DNA from: Massilia antarctica
GTDB lineage: Bacteria > Pseudomonadota > Gammaproteobacteria > Burkholderiales > Burkholderiaceae_D
Assembly: GCF_015689335.1 (NCBI RefSeq)
Contig: NZ_CP065053.1
Coordinates: forward strand, 5,394,001 to 5,458,000
Length of the DNA: 64,000 nucleotides
Direction: 5' to 3'
Below the pieces are notes generated by a model. The model had not been told where the DNA came from, ran no database searches, and worked only from the letters and a program-made list of their open reading frames with translations. The translations under genes were made by a program, and so were the position numbers. Shown here in pieces: positions 12,301 to 19,888 of this stretch; within the stretch, counting starts at the first letter, position 1, and the number at the start of each line of letters is the position of its first letter.

Positions 12301-14543
12301 GCGACGGTATCGGCAAGGCAGTCAAGAAGACCTTCAGCGGCTTGAGCAACGATTTTGGCGGCACGCTCGACAAGGGCTGGCGCGCCGGTGTCAAGGCCGC
12401 CTCGACCTACATCGACGAAGTCAAAACGGCAGCGACGGCCGGCGGCGTGCGCGGTTTCGACGCCGGTGTCGACGCGGGCGAAAAGACCTTCAATATCGTC
12501 ACCACCCTGGCCGGCGTCCCCGGCATGGTGCGCGGCACGGTGAGCGCGGCATCGAAGGTCGTCAATGCCTTCAAGCGCGCCGACCAAGCGGTGGCGGTCG
12601 CCAACGCAGGGGCGGAAGCGGCCCAGATCGCGGCCAGGACCGCCAATGCCGGCGCCGAAGCCGCGCAAGCGGGGGCCAATGCAGCCAACGTGGCCGGCGA
12701 CGCGGCCCAAGTGGCAGCCAACGCCGGCCGCACGGCCTCGGAGGCGTCGCAGGTGGCGGCCAATGCCGGCCACGCGGCCTCGGAAGGGTCGCACGCGGCG
12801 CAGGCGGCACGCTCGGCTGAGCATACCGTGGCCGGCGCCGGCGAAGCCGGTGCGGCCTCGAAAGGCGGCACCCAGATCATCAAGACCACCCCGGCCGAGG
12901 TGGTCAACGATGCGATGCTGGCGGCCGGCAAAGAACCGGCATGGCATGCGCCGGGCAATGTCGTTACCAAGCTCGAGCCTGCCGGCACCCCCTTTGAAAT
13001 GGTGGTCGGCCAGGGCCAAGCCGAAGCCTTGATGCGTGGCGAACAGAGCTTCGGTGGCTGGGCTACCCGCGACACCATCACGTCGCAGGATTTTGCGCGC
13101 AAGAAGCTGGCCATTCTCGAGGAGTTCAAATCCGACGTATCGCATGTGGTCACGGTCGAAACGACGGTACCGCACCTGCTCAACGAAGGCGTGGTGGGCG
13201 CCATGCGCGGCATGCCGGGCGGAGCGGGGCAGGTCGAGCTGCTCGGCGGACGCAACCTGAAGCTGGTGGGTGAGCCGCGCAAGCTGCCACTGACCGATCC
13301 GGTGCCGCCGAAAGGTCCGCACGCCGGTGCGCCGGAGCCGCTGCCGGGCTCGCGCGTCGAAGGTCCGCGTGCCGCGGTCGAGCCGACCCCGACCTCCTCG
13401 CGAGTGCCGACCGAATCGAGCCCAGCGGCCAAGATGGACATGGGCCAAGGTCTCGACCCGACCCGGCCATTTACCGAGTGCTTCGTGGCCGGTACCCTGA
13501 TCACCACCTCGACCGGCCTGAAACCGATCGAACAGGTGGCGGTGGGCGACCTGGTGGCCGCGCGCCACCAGTTGACCAAGGAAACGCATTTCAAGGAGGT
13601 CATGCAGCTCTTCACGATTGAAGAGAAGAAGATCGTCACCGTCACCCTGGTCGATGGTAAAGGCCAGCTGCAAACCGTCTCCTCGACCGACGAGCACCCG
13701 TACTTCGTGCACAACGACTGGTGGAAGGCGGCCCGCGAGCTGAGCGTCGGCGAGAAGATCGAATTGATCGATGGCGGCTATGCCACCATCACCAATGTCG
13801 TCATCGAGAAGGAGGTCGCGACCGCCTACAACTTCGAAGTTGCCGACATCCACACCTACTTCGTTGGCCAGATTGGTGTGTTGGTGCACAATATGTGTAC
13901 CATCAATCACGTCGACCCACGGCCGATGTCGCGTGCCACTGCTGAGGCAAGCCATGGTGCGGAGACGGTGCTGTCTCCAACCGGCGCAAACACTGGAGGG
14001 CGGTTAAACTATGCGCCGGCGGCTGCTGAATTCACCGGATCGACTGAACAAATTGGGCGAGGGATGAATGGGGCAAATAGAGTTGGACCGCCAAATACGC
14101 TCGCTGATAAAATTATTGATGAGGCCAATCTTGTCGCCGTGCCGGGTGGTGAGATCAGTGCGGCGCAGCGCGAAATTTTGAAGCGAAATTTGCCTGAAGT
14201 GCAGCGCAGGAATCCGGCCCAGAACAAAGTGGTACGGCGGGAATTTGAGCGGGACCAAGAGTATCTAAAAGCTCAATGGGAAGAAAAAACTGGAAATAGC
14301 TGGCCGACTCAGCAGAATGCCGCAGGCGGATATTCAAGTGCAACACCTCATCATATATTGCCACTGGAAAGCGGTGGCGCCAACAAATGGTGGAATTTAA
14401 TGCCGACCTTCGGAAAATTACCTAATCACTCCCTTCCTGGAGTTCCCGGTCCGCATGCTGCGGAAGGCGTGCTTCGCGGTTCAATTCAGCGAGGTCCGAA
14501 AGCTCTACCACCAGGTACGGTAACTAATTTATGGAAAGATTAA
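1..14543 (+). CDS. Giant RHS/YD-repeat polymorphic toxin with LysM, Hint and HNH-type nuclease tip (5'-partial)
   Basis: The frame is open from base 3 and has no start in the window; the TTG at 21 lies inside the repeats, so the gene begins upstream. Over 4,840 residues are visible. In order: dense YD repeats (YDxxGN/YDxxNR every 20-22 residues) to about 5400; a beta-rich segment without YD repeats (about 5400-6910); more YD repeats to about 9330; a LysM domain (9540-9689); a strongly hydrophobic, Gly/Ala-rich stretch (about 9807-10000, glycine-rich to 10560); a 47-residue tandem duplication; an Ala-rich heptad-like stretch (about 12600-12830); a Hint autoprocessing domain (13476-13898, starting [11 protein letters not shown] and ending VLVHN); then a 214-residue tip. 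The tip carries an HNH-like motif, [12 protein letters not shown] followed by NLMPT, at about 14343-14406. RHS proteins form shells that enclose and deliver a C-terminal toxin. I do not see the usual DPxGxxxGLNxY core. Codons turn AT-rich after about 13950, as in exchanged toxin tips. The nuclease call is inference from the motif. Confidence 0.9.
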   Translation, partial: FDAADQLISTTDPLGNSTTYAYDLVGNLLTSTDANGHTSTNAYDSLQRLISQTDAVGNITSYTYDLMGNRVSTTDPRGHVVTNGYDAMNRLVSERGGPSNFTRQYDSVGNLVTTTDGMGHSTTYTYDSMNRVQSQKDALGKETLFAYDAVGNRSAVTDANGNTSTYEFNALNALVSATDALGRTTRYGYDAVGQRISSTDANGNQTRYAYDGAGHLLSQTNALGQVTSYVYDKVGSVVSSTSPGGAVTTFSHDANRRLLTQVDADGAITTSAYDKVGNLMSRTTGAGTARAATTGWTYDAANFVLSETDALGGVSSYEYDANHNIVLSRDALGFETHNVYDAVNRLSSQTDALGNVTGYTYDSVGNVLTKTDPRLRQEQFGYDADNRLLTHTDRVGVTTTYTYDAVGNRKTELRGGFTSTTIYDAANQAVAEIDGNGMRTDFAYDAVGNLIETRRQLDLQGTQVQVSRQYYDALNRKVAQRSAEGYLSTLEYDAAGNLKSSTTWATRVAVPAGGLPQALPGDLKSVKQFTYDSMHRLSTASDSNGAVTAYAYDVHGNRSGTTAMRGTAIERSSTAGYDLLGRKTSETDAMGKLTSYAYDAVGNLLSTTDGAGTADARVTAYAYDGNGHVTRITDALGYVTVRSYDANGNLATETTGAGLAAQERTMQYTYDNANQLTRIVNAAFPNQYTSFAYDARGNRTSVLSVNNDQTEQRFHFDANGNADLVTDGMGVTTRNLYDGAGNLIESIAGDSVNGTARAGKHTRYSFDLDNRLVGITDPMNATTTFELDYQGNRTKVTDAEGRVTRQSFDASGRLLTSLGADGALTTNVYTLAGALASSTLSNADGSDARITSNTYDLLDRLVGTTDPLGYTSTVTYDQFGNRIRTVNGAYLIAPADPRYSAAAAALAKPVTTSASYDKMNHVASTTDGLGMLTTSSYDARGNRTSLTVAAGSTDARITTYAYDLADRLVTQTTPAGAVVTYAYGSAHLTKPTVETHQNRFGPALITSYTYDRNGHVLSASTGGEVLSHVYDVDGNASATFTGSSSAPHGVLREFDAEGRQTAEIDALGARTEYTYDKVGNRRTVKDANGNVTTHWYDSANRISATLDPLGYLTSYRYDVAGKQIEAHQFATVYSGTVDLASVPAVAAGPNDRIVRAEFDKDGRQVAAIGADGYRSVYTLDAAGNRVVLIQAAGNSFARVVKTDFDAANRAIKQAAADGTVTTNQYDKVGNLVSSLAAPAGEVSRLTAYTYDLDNRRLSSTQDPAGLNISQSVQYDDLGNVIVTIDGDGRIMRNTYNTAGRLVTVKNGVDQTVQSFSYDNHGNVISEVGKDGAKQYTYDANNRKLSQSFAAAYEYTISGGSQYRTSTVTYQYDGLGNLVQTVDANGFLTTNYYDAGQHMVAQLDADNVLHEYDFNGFGERSGERLYMTRVDVARNPAVRPGTPAGEVRAYRFEYDVMGRLTRKVYPQVQLATLNTAGAGPSTSLGMATPEERSVYDAFGNVIESGALDGGRSHGYYDSNNRLVAQVDAMGYLTQYQFDNSGNVVAKRSYATALDTATLSRSTAPAAPGGTVATTTFVYDRANRMIEQRAPAVMVTDQNTHVQTEQVVVTRRVYDKAGNVIQQIVGAGSGAQQIEYGYYDSRNRRIGSVDASRTLTLYQYDDQGRLTRVGHFLTPLGAGVDLATVASDYTSLRALASTSAGDESKSYAYNARGQLIIESTGTSAFNTSGSTALNFDISAGSSSKRYTYDAVGNRTWTQDEADATIRSSYDGMGRTVQVIQPDNSGTRQFFDAAGNTVSTYTGEMKNQALAATGMQATVTDVLTLNYSVGSAGMTSYILWDTAPHADLAAYANQSEASANLATSAAVTTLPRPAYGSTVYYRIVTQDNAGNRVYTSEQKVVMPQQVEDVQVYRPDPASMSVRVKFGSNVVAPDLLYGPRGNANAVMHMTLAQDGYYEALLPINGDPNSFGFKLQWQGTDGAAFATGEKSFQAPTDRVGAATSTTETVVPGGIQLAYNVSVSNPGTAFSLITAQWRVAGSGLPFTATGSPNGQLTLGADRPLTAGTTYEIVIRGVTADGDETLIDHMLFAPTGTDGKSTSFGSLCWTPPSTGSTQAVVVGGQLARTERFEGRVLVRTGYYASSALGLYYTDKVAEAHSVASNSSVWQEWEPKLVWHSDFFGGGHYVDEGQWVQKGYNLAFSATLSGAEAARAGSGLHFSWRATGSGDGTTFGNDVLMSNTGGGNYRYAMDHVPLPASSIDYKMWYTDAQGREVIVQWNQARSDVNTSQGGYSDVVQAREQGARMNGPSVSAGTYLGRMTSADFMNGMVLQSVATGLAGGSLDASPSGAGYSIESTYNALNAKTGSTETDGVWREYRVDANGRALETVTLGVKGGSHGSSSFAQYDLNGNKVAQYDTAFVPAGGAELRRPLTRYAYDYLGHMLAQTDAAGNTTYFSYNAAGQKVSETNALNKVKSYGYDALGHAVQVTNEAGYTSYTRFDQAGNMIEETDATGRATFYTRDGFGRITAIIDGNNNATVMRYDLQGHVLQQGTVEFDYDTRGNRIAEHDAGNYWGHRRSMAYDNLGRVVSVTTNPTVNGSSTSSTSYRRYDVFGNLIAATDGGGKTTQSVYGGFARLLRSIDADGNAVLFSYDEFGRQSGETSVNAAPRNTWPGIGGGGGGGGSHQQQGALVGNIASNLVAGARNIRRSYDEAGHLVEINDLGTGVSTRYTYDLQGHRVSETTNGAVDTEGRSHNRMIDYAFDALGRMTHWKDAVTGLEETVTYDAVGNQVRVQGSGGGTAVDHGTNFDGAGRVINLREGGPNGAIVGSYTYDAAGNRSSYRGANGATTIYTYDTQNRPIQAHLQNPSENYAVADGDTRYPVGNEGGQTTYVNVTVQDALKAIALRKYADMNRWTTIAADNGLTNFGADAHSTLLGRNLVLTHENDIEWQYDVVGNNTLYREKKDGVDWSTVTKTFDNASNMLTSRTDTRVTMSFDSSYAPLTFNNGLHAMSVVEVISKGGNTAPYVKNESEGQEITQQFNGSGKISKSTMRTFGKSTKTYNYIYDYYNDGREKGIRAYGDASGNASFAYNSNNKLVTMNQGRGDGQDRDEISTYVYDNADHIIGKVHDDGKAAARDRVDYLYAAANPVAETGSSIKNGAYTVLDGKNYALFENYGKDFPGGGMQSYTVKGGESLQSIADSMYGNASLWYLIADANGLSGNETLKGGQVLRVPSANGPGNIDSNTHKVYNENDIVGSKLPNLKSPPPKGKGGCGGFLQVLIIIVAVVASCFLGPQMMLLAQGMGFAAGGLAATVVAGALTGAAVSVVTQVASIAVGLQDGFSWKAVAMGALGGALTAGVGNLSGGINTGSSIVNAGIKGALSNVAQQGVSMMMGEQKSFNWRSVAAAGLGAAAGDAVGGLLKDSGLTKPGEMAYRQLTSASTSITSQLVSTGKIDWRSVGVSALMMPVNDAVAKQGYTGVADALAQGALGAVTAKLNKKDAWAGAIGGVVGSAVGQLMPRAFDAMGMNPYAEATGPTELLDPKKPVTWNDFTKSLTAPGSTLFGPQDMMSAMTGAVASRTGKAFAQLAERDQDVAAQAASGAATQAFASTVKEEQGVRAKAAQQAKADARAKLPKPGDAGAATPAAPASPVTPFITDLRPNWLRQWQTGATASDGSLFGSAVDLGPTPDLSTPASETGGFKITDLRPNWLRQWQTGSTASDGSLFGFGLDMGPTLDFSTPASGSGGFKPRPRSNGIPEQAGAVPAVAAVAAGTKEVALQIVTVVGHAYDGKIPLMSGEKNESIVDTGTAEIYADGYYPVDPKTGERSALVAGAPSLVNVDAMGRRRVDLRLSVLNDKADPTSVIDRFTSFFSGKLDNAATTLTKLEIGERDALNAMSASYAVAPYQAVIDQPGTAGSNAAPKPDYSVMGTLKTYAHNIKASVLGKAKDALTDTFGAQRANALIRNADKGINAGIETVKTVAQVAKDLHDVGSAVEIKLAQKVMNNVVKGINAMGGEIDMSAANKVMTEKANSLLESKGSFAKNAIVGTGGAITGAVTAVGDLVVGAGKLVYLAAANDVYNRFDMLGMGQYAPEFAGDAHKQLVQIGDGIGKAVKKTFSGLSNDFGGTLDKGWRAGVKAASTYIDEVKTAATAGGVRGFDAGVDAGEKTFNIVTTLAGVPGMVRGTVSAASKVVNAFKRADQAVAVANAGAEAAQIAARTANAGAEAAQAGANAANVAGDAAQVAANAGRTASEASQVAANAGHAASEGSHAAQAARSAEHTVAGAGEAGAASKGGTQIIKTTPAEVVNDAMLAAGKEPAWHAPGNVVTKLEPAGTPFEMVVGQGQAEALMRGEQSFGGWATRDTITSQDFARKKLAILEEFKSDVSHVVTVETTVPHLLNEGVVGAMRGMPGGAGQVELLGGRNLKLVGEPRKLPLTDPVPPKGPHAGAPEPLPGSRVEGPRAAVEPTPTSSRVPTESSPAAKMDMGQGLDPTRPFTECFVAGTLITTSTGLKPIEQVAVGDLVAARHQLTKETHFKEVMQLFTIEEKKIVTVTLVDGKGQLQTVSSTDEHPYFVHNDWWKAARELSVGEKIELIDGGYATITNVVIEKEVATAYNFEVADIHTYFVGQIGVLVHNMCTINHVDPRPMSRATAEASHGAETVLSPTGANTGGRLNYAPAAAEFTGSTEQIGRGMNGANRVGPPNTLADKIIDEANLVAVPGGEISAAQREILKRNLPEVQRRNPAQNKVVRREFERDQEYLKAQWEEKTGNSWPTQQNAAGGYSSATPHHILPLESGGANKWWNLMPTFGKLPNHSLPGVPGPHAAEGVLRGSIQRGPKALPPGTVTNLWKD
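10947..11228 (+). repeat. Tandem 47-codon duplication inside the RHS gene
   Basis: Two adjacent 141-base units (10947-11087 and 11088-11228) each encode [15 protein letters not shown] followed by TASDGSLFG and end in GGFK. They are nearly identical at the start and diverge towards the end. They lie between the glycine-rich hydrophobic segment and the region preceding the Hint domain. The role is unknown; a linker or recognition element is possible. Confidence 0.9.
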
Positions 14544-14544
14544 T

Positions 14545-15051
14545 ATGACTATAGACGATATTAAAGTTGAGATAGAGCATGCGAAATGGTTCTCGCGGCT
14601 CGGGAGTTATAGTGCACCAACTGGGTATTTGGCTCTTGCGGATTTGCGCGCATGGAACAATGCGACATTCGACTCAAGTATTGATGAGCGAAGTGCCAAT
14701 ATTGCCAGTGAAATGGATTGGTTGCCAAGTTCAAGGGAGGAGGAGGATCCAATTCACGGACAAAGATTGATGAAATATTTGGAAGAGGCTGGCATTAATT
14801 TTAAAGCTGTGACTCTCGATCTATACAAACAATCCTTGAAATCTTTGAGATCCGTCGATGGAATGAAAATTTGCTCCGGGCCTAACGATTTTTCCCAAGC
14901 TGCGATTGGGGCCGCATTGTATTGCGTTCGAATGGCGGCGCTTGAAGTAATGGCTGGTCAGATTGGTTTTTGGTGCTCACTATTAAAAATTTTTGTAAAA
15001 GGATATTGGCCGTGTGGCATGCTTCCAGATAAAACCGTAGTTGTATATTGA
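14545..15051 (+). CDS. Probable immunity protein for the RHS nuclease tip
   Basis: This 168-residue protein starts one base after the RHS stop codon, with a GGAAAG ribosome-binding site lying inside the end of the toxin gene, so the two are probably translated together. The gene is clearly more AT-rich than the surrounding genome and matches the composition of the toxin tip, which fits a toxin-immunity pair acquired together. The protein looks soluble, with an acidic N-terminal half (EREEEDP-type stretch near residue 65) and a hydrophobic C-terminal region (about residues 125-155) ending CGMLPDKTVVVY. I do not recognise a named immunity family. The role is inferred only from position, size and composition. 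Confidence 0.7.
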   Translation: MTIDDIKVEIEHAKWFSRLGSYSAPTGYLALADLRAWNNATFDSSIDERSANIASEMDWLPSSREEEDPIHGQRLMKYLEEAGINFKAVTLDLYKQSLKSLRSVDGMKICSGPNDFSQAAIGAALYCVRMAALEVMAGQIGFWCSLLKIFVKGYWPCGMLPDKTVVVY

Positions 15052-15409
15052 TTTTTTTGGGGGGTAGAGGGAATCATATAGGTATCATGATCCCCTTGGT
15101 CATATACGCGCGTTAACAGGTTGTTGAAAAATCCCCTCGCCCCTGTCAACTGGGTGGGGGGCGTATACGCACCCCGTTATATACAAGTATCCGGCCACAG
15201 GCCGAAATCAGCACTCCGGCCGAAAGCTGCCTAAATATTGAGCATTTTCAGGCAAAAAAACCGTGGGAAATTCCGGTACCTACGTACTCTAACGATCGGT
15301 ATGGAACGAAGGTGTTTTCCTAACCCATTGATTTTAAGGGCTGAAAAAGTTGTGTATAACGAGGTGGCGTATACGTTGTGTAATGAAGGTAATTTTTCGA
15401 ATCGAGGCC

Positions 15410-15628
15410 ATGCGCAAGATCGGCGTCACCCAGCATGCAATGTTCACCTACCGATCGCTGGAAGAACGCATTCTGGCGGAACACCCGCTGCACAAATTGC
15501 GCGTTTTGGTCGATGGAATTTTGCAGGGCCTTGCAGTGCGCGCATGTAGCTTGTCGGCGGACATCGACGGTATGCAACGCGCGCTTTGCGATGTGCGTGT
15601 CAAGAAGAGCAGGGGTCTGGTCCGATAA
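15410..15628 (+). pseudogene. N-terminal fragment of an IS5/IS1182-type transposase
   Basis: The translation contains MFTYRSLEERILAEHPLHK followed by LRVLVDGILQGL and SLSADI. This matches, from memory, the N-terminal block of IS1182/IS5-like DDE transposases (FxYxSLEERVPxxHPLRxIRxLVDexL..L...LYADxGRPSIPPE). Similarity is lost after about 60 residues and the frame stops at 15626-15628. No catalytic DDE region is present nearby and I could not define terminal inverted repeats. It is a relic, not an active element. Confidence 0.6.
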
Positions 15629-15740
15629 TTCACTCCAGCATAGCTAAACGATATTTCGTCAGGCAGCGAGAAAATCAGGGCTGCAGATAGTGTGAGGCGA
15701 CGCTGAGCGGACCGAATAATTTGCAGTTGCTCCTATCAAG

Positions 15741-16028
15741 ATGCATGATGCTGTCAAATATGTCGGCGATAACAGCTTAGAAAATGAAATGGGCATGACA
15801 GAAATCGAGATGTACAAGGACAGCGATTCCGTCAACCCGCCTGCCTTTGACGCATTGGAGCAGATCGTCGGCTATCGTCTACTCCGATCGTATCGCGCAC
15901 TGCTGTCGGCGGCCGATGCGTTGTGGCCCGACGCGCGAGTGTTTAATTTCGTCGATTGTTTGTCGAGCGAGTTCATCAGCCGTCCAAGTTTGCAACGCCG
16001 AGCCCGGCGTGCTGGGGGTGTTCCATGA
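15741..16028 (+). CDS. Uncertain small ORF (95 residues)
   Basis: The ORF begins at ATG 15741 (MHDAVKYVGDNSLENEMG) without a convincing ribosome-binding site and ends RRARRAGGVP. The first two thirds look plausible as protein, with a helical segment around LLRSYRALLSAADALWPDA; the Arg-rich end looks like a frameshifted tail. It sits in a decayed region, so a gene remnant is as likely as a real gene. I do not recognise it. Confidence 0.25.
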   Translation: MHDAVKYVGDNSLENEMGMTEIEMYKDSDSVNPPAFDALEQIVGYRLLRSYRALLSAADALWPDARVFNFVDCLSSEFISRPSLQRRARRAGGVP

Positions 16029-16142
16029 CCGTAGCGCCGACGATAGAAGTATGCTGGCTATTTTGCGGCCCGTTCGTTCGAGAAATTAATCGACTTGCAA
16101 TATAAGCCCATCGTGCAGCAACCTGCGTGAACACGTGGGCGT

Positions 16143-16182
16143 GACGCGGCCGACTTTATGGCCGGCGCGTCTTTATTGTTTT
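16143..16182 (+). terminator. Terminator-like hairpin
   Basis: GACGCGGCC, a loop ACTTTAT-like, then GGCCGGCGCGTC, form a GC-rich imperfect stem followed by TTTATTGTTTT. It lies just upstream of the gene at 16199 and could end transcription coming from the decayed region. Confidence 0.5.
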
Positions 16183-16198
16183 AAAAAAGGGATACCAA

Positions 16199-16681
16199 GT
16201 GACATTGATTCAAAACTTCCGCGAGATCCGGCGCGACGGAAAAGTGATTGAAGCGGGCGTGGACATGCAAGCGATTCTTGCCCTCGGTTGGTCGCCGGAC
16301 AAAATCGTGCGGCTGGAGTGGGAGGCGGACGGGCGAACAATCCACCGCGATTGCCCGCACGGCGTGCTGGCCAAGGTGCTGCCCGACCGCATGTCGATCG
16401 CGCTGATGGAGCACACGCCGGTGGACACGGGCATGCGCAAGAAACTGTCGGTGATCGATGCGGATGGAACGACCCGCTACGTGATCGCCGATACGCACGT
16501 CATCAACGGACGCGCGCTGATGGGCGTGTTTGCCTGGTTCGAGCCAGCGCGGGTCGAGCCGGAGCGCTGTTTTGGCGTGATCTTCCAGACCGTACCCGAT
16601 GCCGACGGCACGCAGGAGCAATACCAGTTCGATCTCGATATCGCGAGCGGCGAGATCGTCGGCGCGTACGAAAGCCGCTAA
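16199..16681 (+). CDS. Unknown protein, 160 residues
   Basis: The start is GTG at 16199, with AAGGGA about 10 bases upstream. The protein looks soluble, mixed alpha/beta and acidic, with no signal peptide and no membrane segment. It reads MTLIQNFREIRRDGKVIEAG at the start and GEIVGAYESR at the end. Codon use matches the host genome, so it is probably a resident gene. It stands alone between the decayed region and a convergent TPR gene. I do not recognise the family. Confidence 0.7.
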   Translation: MTLIQNFREIRRDGKVIEAGVDMQAILALGWSPDKIVRLEWEADGRTIHRDCPHGVLAKVLPDRMSIALMEHTPVDTGMRKKLSVIDADGTTRYVIADTHVINGRALMGVFAWFEPARVEPERCFGVIFQTVPDADGTQEQYQFDLDIASGEIVGAYESR

Positions 16682-16725
16682 TGCTGCGCGCCAAGGGTGG
16701 CGCGCGAGGGCGCCGCCCTTGGCGA

Positions 16726-17301
16726 TTATTGATACGTGTCGCCAGGCGTCTTCGGCTGGCCCAGGGCGCCGCCCTCGCGCTGCTCTTCCTCGAAGCTGGC
16801 CTGCAAGCCGGCGTCGATCGCATCGCGCAGTTCCTTGCCGCGGCCCGCATACAGGTTATCGGCCGGTGCCGACTGCAGCAGGATATCGAGGCTGCGCTTG
16901 GCGTCCATGGTTTTACCTTGCTGCGACAACAGCAGGGCGCAGTAAAACAGGGCAGGGGGGTGGGTCGGGGTGCTGGCCAGGATGGCATTGAAAAAGCCTT
17001 CCGCTTCCGCCGGCTCGCTATTGTTCATGTGCGTCATGGCCAGCTGGAACTGCTCGTTGACGGCACCCGGATGAGCGACCAGAAAGCGGCGGAACAGTTC
17101 TTGCGAGCGGGTGAACAACCCGAGCTGGGCGTACACGCGGGCCGCCATCGACACCGCTTCCGGATCCGGCTCGGGACCGCCGAGGATGCTCTTGAGTTTT
17201 TCCAGCGCGCTGTCGAGCTGGTTTTTTTCGACGTCGAGGCGGGCCAGGGCCAGCAGTTCGTCGGCGGCGAAGATGTCGGAGATGTTTCTTGAGACAGTCA
17301 T
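16726..17301 (-). CDS. TPR-repeat protein, 191 residues
   Basis: Start chosen at ATG 17301 (MTVSRNISDIF), which has AAGGGA six bases upstream; the upstream ATG at 17355 has no such site. Several TPR-like helix pairs are visible, for example ARVYAQLGLFTRSQELFRRF and ALFYCALLLSQQGKTMDAKR. There is no signal peptide, so it should be cytoplasmic. It resembles in design the TPR protein at 18668-19291, and both lie just before the flagellar-type operon. Type III secretion systems often use small TPR proteins as translocator chaperones; a chaperone or scaffold role here is inference from position and size only. The C-terminal tail (about residues 165-191) is polar and probably disordered. Confidence 0.75.
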   Translation of the reverse strand: MTVSRNISDIFAADELLALARLDVEKNQLDSALEKLKSILGGPEPDPEAVSMAARVYAQLGLFTRSQELFRRFLVAHPGAVNEQFQLAMTHMNNSEPAEAEGFFNAILASTPTHPPALFYCALLLSQQGKTMDAKRSLDILLQSAPADNLYAGRGKELRDAIDAGLQASFEEEQREGGALGQPKTPGDTYQ

Positions 17302-17574
17302 GTGTTCCCTTAAATGGTTGCCTGACGGATTAGTCAGGCCGTGGTACAGCGGCAACGGAAGTATTGATTTTACAATTTCATTTAGTGTCTAACTTGCAAT
17401 TGACGTTGATTATATGATATTCTGTGCAGATTAGTTTGTATAGTTTCCAAGGACCTCAGGGTGGGCATTTTCCACTGATTTTCTTGCCCTGAGTTTAAGT
17501 TCAGGTGCCGTAGCGGCAGGCAGTCGGATCGCTACCCGTTTCTCATCGTTGTATTTCTGTCGAGGTTCTATCGC
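17302..17574. promoter_or_regulatory. Divergent intergenic region with two inverted repeats
   Basis: This region separates the divergent TPR and PEP-CTERM genes. A perfect 7-base inverted repeat GCCTGAC-6-GTCAGGC lies at 17320-17339, about 20 bases before the TPR start. A second pair, CTCAGGG (17455-17461) and CCCTGAG (17487-17493), lies in the likely leader of the PEP-CTERM gene. The stretch 17380-17430 is AT-rich and could hold promoters, but I see no clear -35/-10 pair. Confidence 0.4.
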
Positions 17575-18213
17575 ATGGCAATTCGCAAGCTCACTCTCAT
17601 GCACGGCGCATGCGCCCTGATGTTCGCGGCGCTTGCCGCCGGCAATGCCAGTGCCCAGGGCACCATCCTCACCTTTGAAGACCAGTATCCCGGGTTTGAA
17701 TCCGAGGGTGAGCTTGAGCCCGACTATGCCGGCTTCAACTGGAGCGGCAGTCCCGGTTTCGTCACCAGCCTGTCGGCGACTACCGGCGGATTCCGCAACG
17801 GCACGATCGGCCAGGTCGGCCTGGTGGCCTACGACGGCAGCGTCACGTTTTCGCGCGCGACCGCCTTCAATTTTCTCGATTCCTACGTCGCCTCGGCCTG
17901 GCGCGATGGCGAAAGCGTGACCGTCGAAGGCTGGCGCAACGGCGCCATGACGTATTCGTCGAGCTTCCTGGTGTCCACTTCGCAGGGCAAGTTCGCGTTC
18001 AACTTCACCAATGTCGACAAGGTCAGCTTTCGCGGCGAAGGCGGCGTAACGATCCTGGACGCCAATGCGGGCGAGGGTGCGCATCTGGTGCTGGACAATC
18101 TCTCCGTGAGCGAGATCTCGCCGGTCCCGGAACCGGCCACGGTCTGGATGCTGCTGGGCGGCTCCCTGGTGCTGTTGGCCGCCGCCCGCCGCCGCAAGGC
18201 ACACAAGGCCTGA
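17575..18213 (+). CDS. PEP-CTERM sorting domain protein
   Basis: This 212-residue exported protein has a cleavable signal peptide (MAIRKLTLMHGACALMFAAL then GNASAQG) and a beta-rich body. The C-terminus is a textbook PEP-CTERM signal: VPEPATVWMLLGG, a hydrophobic segment, then an Arg/Lys cluster (ARRRKAHKA). PEP-CTERM proteins are processed by exosortase and linked to surface or exopolysaccharide matrix in Gram-negative bacteria. The body (LTFEDQYPGFESEGELEPDYAGFNW) resembles the NF038120/NF038126-like single-domain PEP-CTERM group in general style; the exact subfamily is not assigned. It converges with the gene at 18238. Confidence 0.9.
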   Translation: MAIRKLTLMHGACALMFAALAAGNASAQGTILTFEDQYPGFESEGELEPDYAGFNWSGSPGFVTSLSATTGGFRNGTIGQVGLVAYDGSVTFSRATAFNFLDSYVASAWRDGESVTVEGWRNGAMTYSSSFLVSTSQGKFAFNFTNVDKVSFRGEGGVTILDANAGEGAHLVLDNLSVSEISPVPEPATVWMLLGGSLVLLAAARRRKAHKA

Positions 18214-18237
18214 ACCGGCGGCGCCGTCGCTGACTTC

Positions 18238-18624
18238 TTAGCGCGGCGCCGTGGTCAGATGGGCGATCGCCTTGTCCACCATGGCGCCCAGTTCGGCGTC
18301 GGACTCCATCGTTCCCTGAACATCGTCGACCAGCTGATAGAAGCGCGGATCGTTGATCAGGTGTTCGCCCAGATGGGACAATAAAATCGATTCGAGAAAG
18401 ATGCGGAACGCCTTGCGCCCGCGTTGGGGGTCGTCGCGCTCGATGCTGTTGATGCGCATGCCGATCGATGATTCGAGCCGCTCGCGGGTCGAGGCACCGG
18501 CGCGGCGCGGCGTGCCGCGCGCGCTGGGGCGGGCCGCTTTCTGGCCGCTCAGCTCGACCCGCGGCGCCAGCTGCGAGCGAATCGCCGCGACGAGCTGGCT
18601 GACCGATCCGATGGATGAAGGCAC
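18238..18624 (-). CDS. Unknown 128-residue protein next to the flagellar-type operon
   Basis: The start is GTG at 18624 (MPSSIGSVSQLVAAIRSQLA) without a good ribosome-binding site; a later ATG (MRINSIERDDPQ, residue 56) is an alternative. The first half is basic and probably disordered. The second half is helical (KAFRIFLESILLSHLGEHL, then FYQLVDDVQGTMESDAELGA). There is no signal peptide or membrane segment. It lies downstream of the TPR gene at 18668, separated from it by an apparent terminator, so it is read either through a leaky terminator or from its own promoter. Family unknown; an accessory role for the neighbouring secretion operon is only a guess. Confidence 0.6.
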   Translation of the reverse strand: MPSSIGSVSQLVAAIRSQLAPRVELSGQKAARPSARGTPRRAGASTRERLESSIGMRINSIERDDPQRGRKAFRIFLESILLSHLGEHLINDPRFYQLVDDVQGTMESDAELGAMVDKAIAHLTTAPR

Positions 18625-18635
18625 GGGGCGCTGAA

Positions 18636-18669
18636 CTGAAAAAGCCGGCTACGAGAACCTTGCCGGCTT
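18636..18669 (-). terminator. Rho-independent terminator after the TPR gene
   Basis: On the minus strand a perfect 8-base stem, AAGCCGGC and GCCGGCTT, with a 12-base loop is followed by TTTTTC. It overlaps the stop codon of the TPR gene at 18668 and ends about a dozen bases before the start of the next minus-strand gene. Confidence 0.75.
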
Positions 18670-19291
18670 ACTGCTTGCCGCCGCTGGTATAGGCGGACAG
18701 GAAGATGGGATTGGCAACTTGGTCGTCGGGCACGGGCGGCGTTTCCGCGGCCTCGGCCGGCGCGGCCGCAGCCTGCGCCGCGGCGGCCAGCGTTTCCGGC
18801 GGCAGCGCGTTGACCTTGTCGACGATCAGCTGCATGTCGGTATTGAGCGCCGGGTTGTCGGTATTGAGTGCCATCCCCTTGCTCATGCACGCGAGCGTGT
18901 CGGCAAATTCATTGCGCATCAGGTGGATCAGGCCGCTGCCGAACTGGTTCAGGGCATGCTGTTCGCCCAGTTCCTGCAAGGGCAGCAGGGTGCTCATGGC
19001 GCGCTCGGCGTCGCCGCTGGTCAGTTGCAACAAGCCCAGCTGGAAGCGCGCGATGGCGAAGCTCGGGTCGACCGCCAGCGCCGATTCCATCTCGGCGGCG
19101 GCGCGGTCGTACATTTGCAGCTGCGCATAGCCGGCGCCGAGCAGCAGATGGGCCGGGGCGGTGGCGTCGGGACGCGCGACCGCTTCCTTCAGGTAGGTCA
19201 GGGAGGCGCCGGAATTGCCGAGACGGTCGGCCTCGAGGGCGAGGTGAATCAGTTCCGACTGGTCGAGCGTGGAGAATGATGCGGCTGTCAT
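18668..19291 (-). CDS. TPR-repeat protein, 207 residues
   Basis: The protein begins MTAASFSTLDQSELIHLALE and contains four or so TPR helix pairs (SLTYLKEAV, LLGAGYAQLQMYDRAAAEME, ALAVDPSFAIARFQLGLLQL, GDAERAMSTLLPL). These are followed by an Ala/Glu/Pro-rich linker and a polar C-terminus ending TSGGKQ. It has no export signal. It is transcribed divergently from fliQ across a 309-base region, so it could share regulation with the flagellar-type operon. The size and architecture recall TPR chaperones or sorting factors of type III secretion, but I see no sequence signature that proves this. Confidence 0.75.
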   Translation of the reverse strand: MTAASFSTLDQSELIHLALEADRLGNSGASLTYLKEAVARPDATAPAHLLLGAGYAQLQMYDRAAAEMESALAVDPSFAIARFQLGLLQLTSGDAERAMSTLLPLQELGEQHALNQFGSGLIHLMRNEFADTLACMSKGMALNTDNPALNTDMQLIVDKVNALPPETLAAAAQAAAAPAEAAETPPVPDDQVANPIFLSAYTSGGKQ

Positions 19292-19600
19292 GTTGTGGCG
19301 CTGTAGTGGGTTGCGGAGGCAGGCCTGGCGGATGCCATATAAACAATGACATCCATACCATACCCTCGATGCTGCTTTAGTGCTGCAACTCTAGCACGTT
19401 TCTCGTGCAATTTGCGTTGCTCAGGTAAAATTGTCAAAATTCAACGTGATACACTGCGCGGCTGTGTCCTAGTTTCCAACGTTTTATATTTATTGCTTTG
19501 ACAGTCAAAAAATAGGTCTATAAACTCCCTCATGTTTTTGAACGCGTAAACATGCGGCCGCGCTGCCAATCAAATCGTTCGTCATCGAGTTTCGGGGAGT
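19292..19600. other. Divergent promoter region of the flagellar-type operon
   Basis: 309 bases between the divergent TPR gene and fliQ. It is AT-richer than its surroundings. It contains the sigma70-like promoter listed separately and a GGGGAG ribosome-binding site just before fliQ. I saw no -24/-12 sigma54 element and no clear activator box. Promoters for the minus-strand TPR gene probably also lie here. Confidence 0.6.
19498..19526 (+). promoter_or_regulatory. Sigma70-type promoter for the flagellar-type operon
   Basis: TTGACA (19498-19503) is followed after 17 bases by TAAACT (19521-19526); an overlapping TATAAA lies at 19519-19524. The -35 box is a perfect match and the spacing is ideal. 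It lies about 75 bases upstream of fliQ. Class II/III flagellar operons usually depend on sigma54, FlhDC or sigma28, so a consensus-like -35 box here suggests transcription by the housekeeping holoenzyme. Confidence 0.6.
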
Positions 19601-19873
19601 ATGGGTGTGAAGTCTGACGTTGCTGTACAACTGCTCGCCGATCTGCTGTGGAATGCCCTGTTGATTTCCGCCCCGCTGCTGGGCATCACCCTGGTGGTGG
19701 GCCTGGCGGTCAGCGTGCTGCAGGTGGTTACTCAAGTCCAGGAGATGTCGCTCACCTATATACCGAAGATTATCGCGGCGGTGTTGGTGCTGGTGGCGTT
19801 TGGTCCATGGATGCTTAATCGGCTGCTTGGTTTTTCGGCGAGCCTGATCCGTAATATTCCCAATTATTTTTAA
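19601..19873 (+). CDS. fliQ: Flagellar-type export gate protein FliQ
   Basis: A 90-residue inner-membrane protein with two long hydrophobic segments (about residues 17-45 and 52-78), the size and layout of FliQ/SctS. The typical first hairpin ends SVLQVVTQVQEMSLTYIPK, a recognisable FliQ signature. With FliP and FliR it forms the core export gate through which rod and hook subunits pass. The ATG at 19601 follows GGGGAG at a good distance. It is the first gene of the operon; fliR follows after 15 bases. In most flagellar operons fliP comes directly before fliQ; here fliP is about 18 kb downstream. Confidence 0.95.
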   Translation: MGVKSDVAVQLLADLLWNALLISAPLLGITLVVGLAVSVLQVVTQVQEMSLTYIPKIIAAVLVLVAFGPWMLNRLLGFSASLIRNIPNYF

Positions 19874-19888
19874 GAACCGGCGCACGTC

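Larger units (their letters stand above)
15052..16198. other. Gene-poor stretch with decayed sequences
   Basis: About 1.15 kb between the immunity gene and the next clear gene. The first 350 bases are AT-rich, with G runs and repeated TATACGC/TATACG words, and no coding signal. Next come a transposase N-terminal fragment (15410-15628), an uncertain small ORF (15741-16028) and a terminator-like hairpin (16143-16182). The segment looks like the scar of recombination behind a toxin-immunity cassette. Confidence 0.6.

Noticed and set aside
1041..13955. Very long minus-strand open frames opposite the RHS gene (1041-5834 and 6033-13955)
   Set aside because: They are mirror images of the repeated GC-rich YD codons. 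Composition is Ala/Val/His/Gly/Arg-rich without domains, and there are no starts with ribosome-binding sites.
15052..16198. Attachment site or complete insertion sequence behind the immunity gene
   Set aside because: I found only a transposase N-terminal fragment, with no convincing inverted terminal repeats or target duplication.
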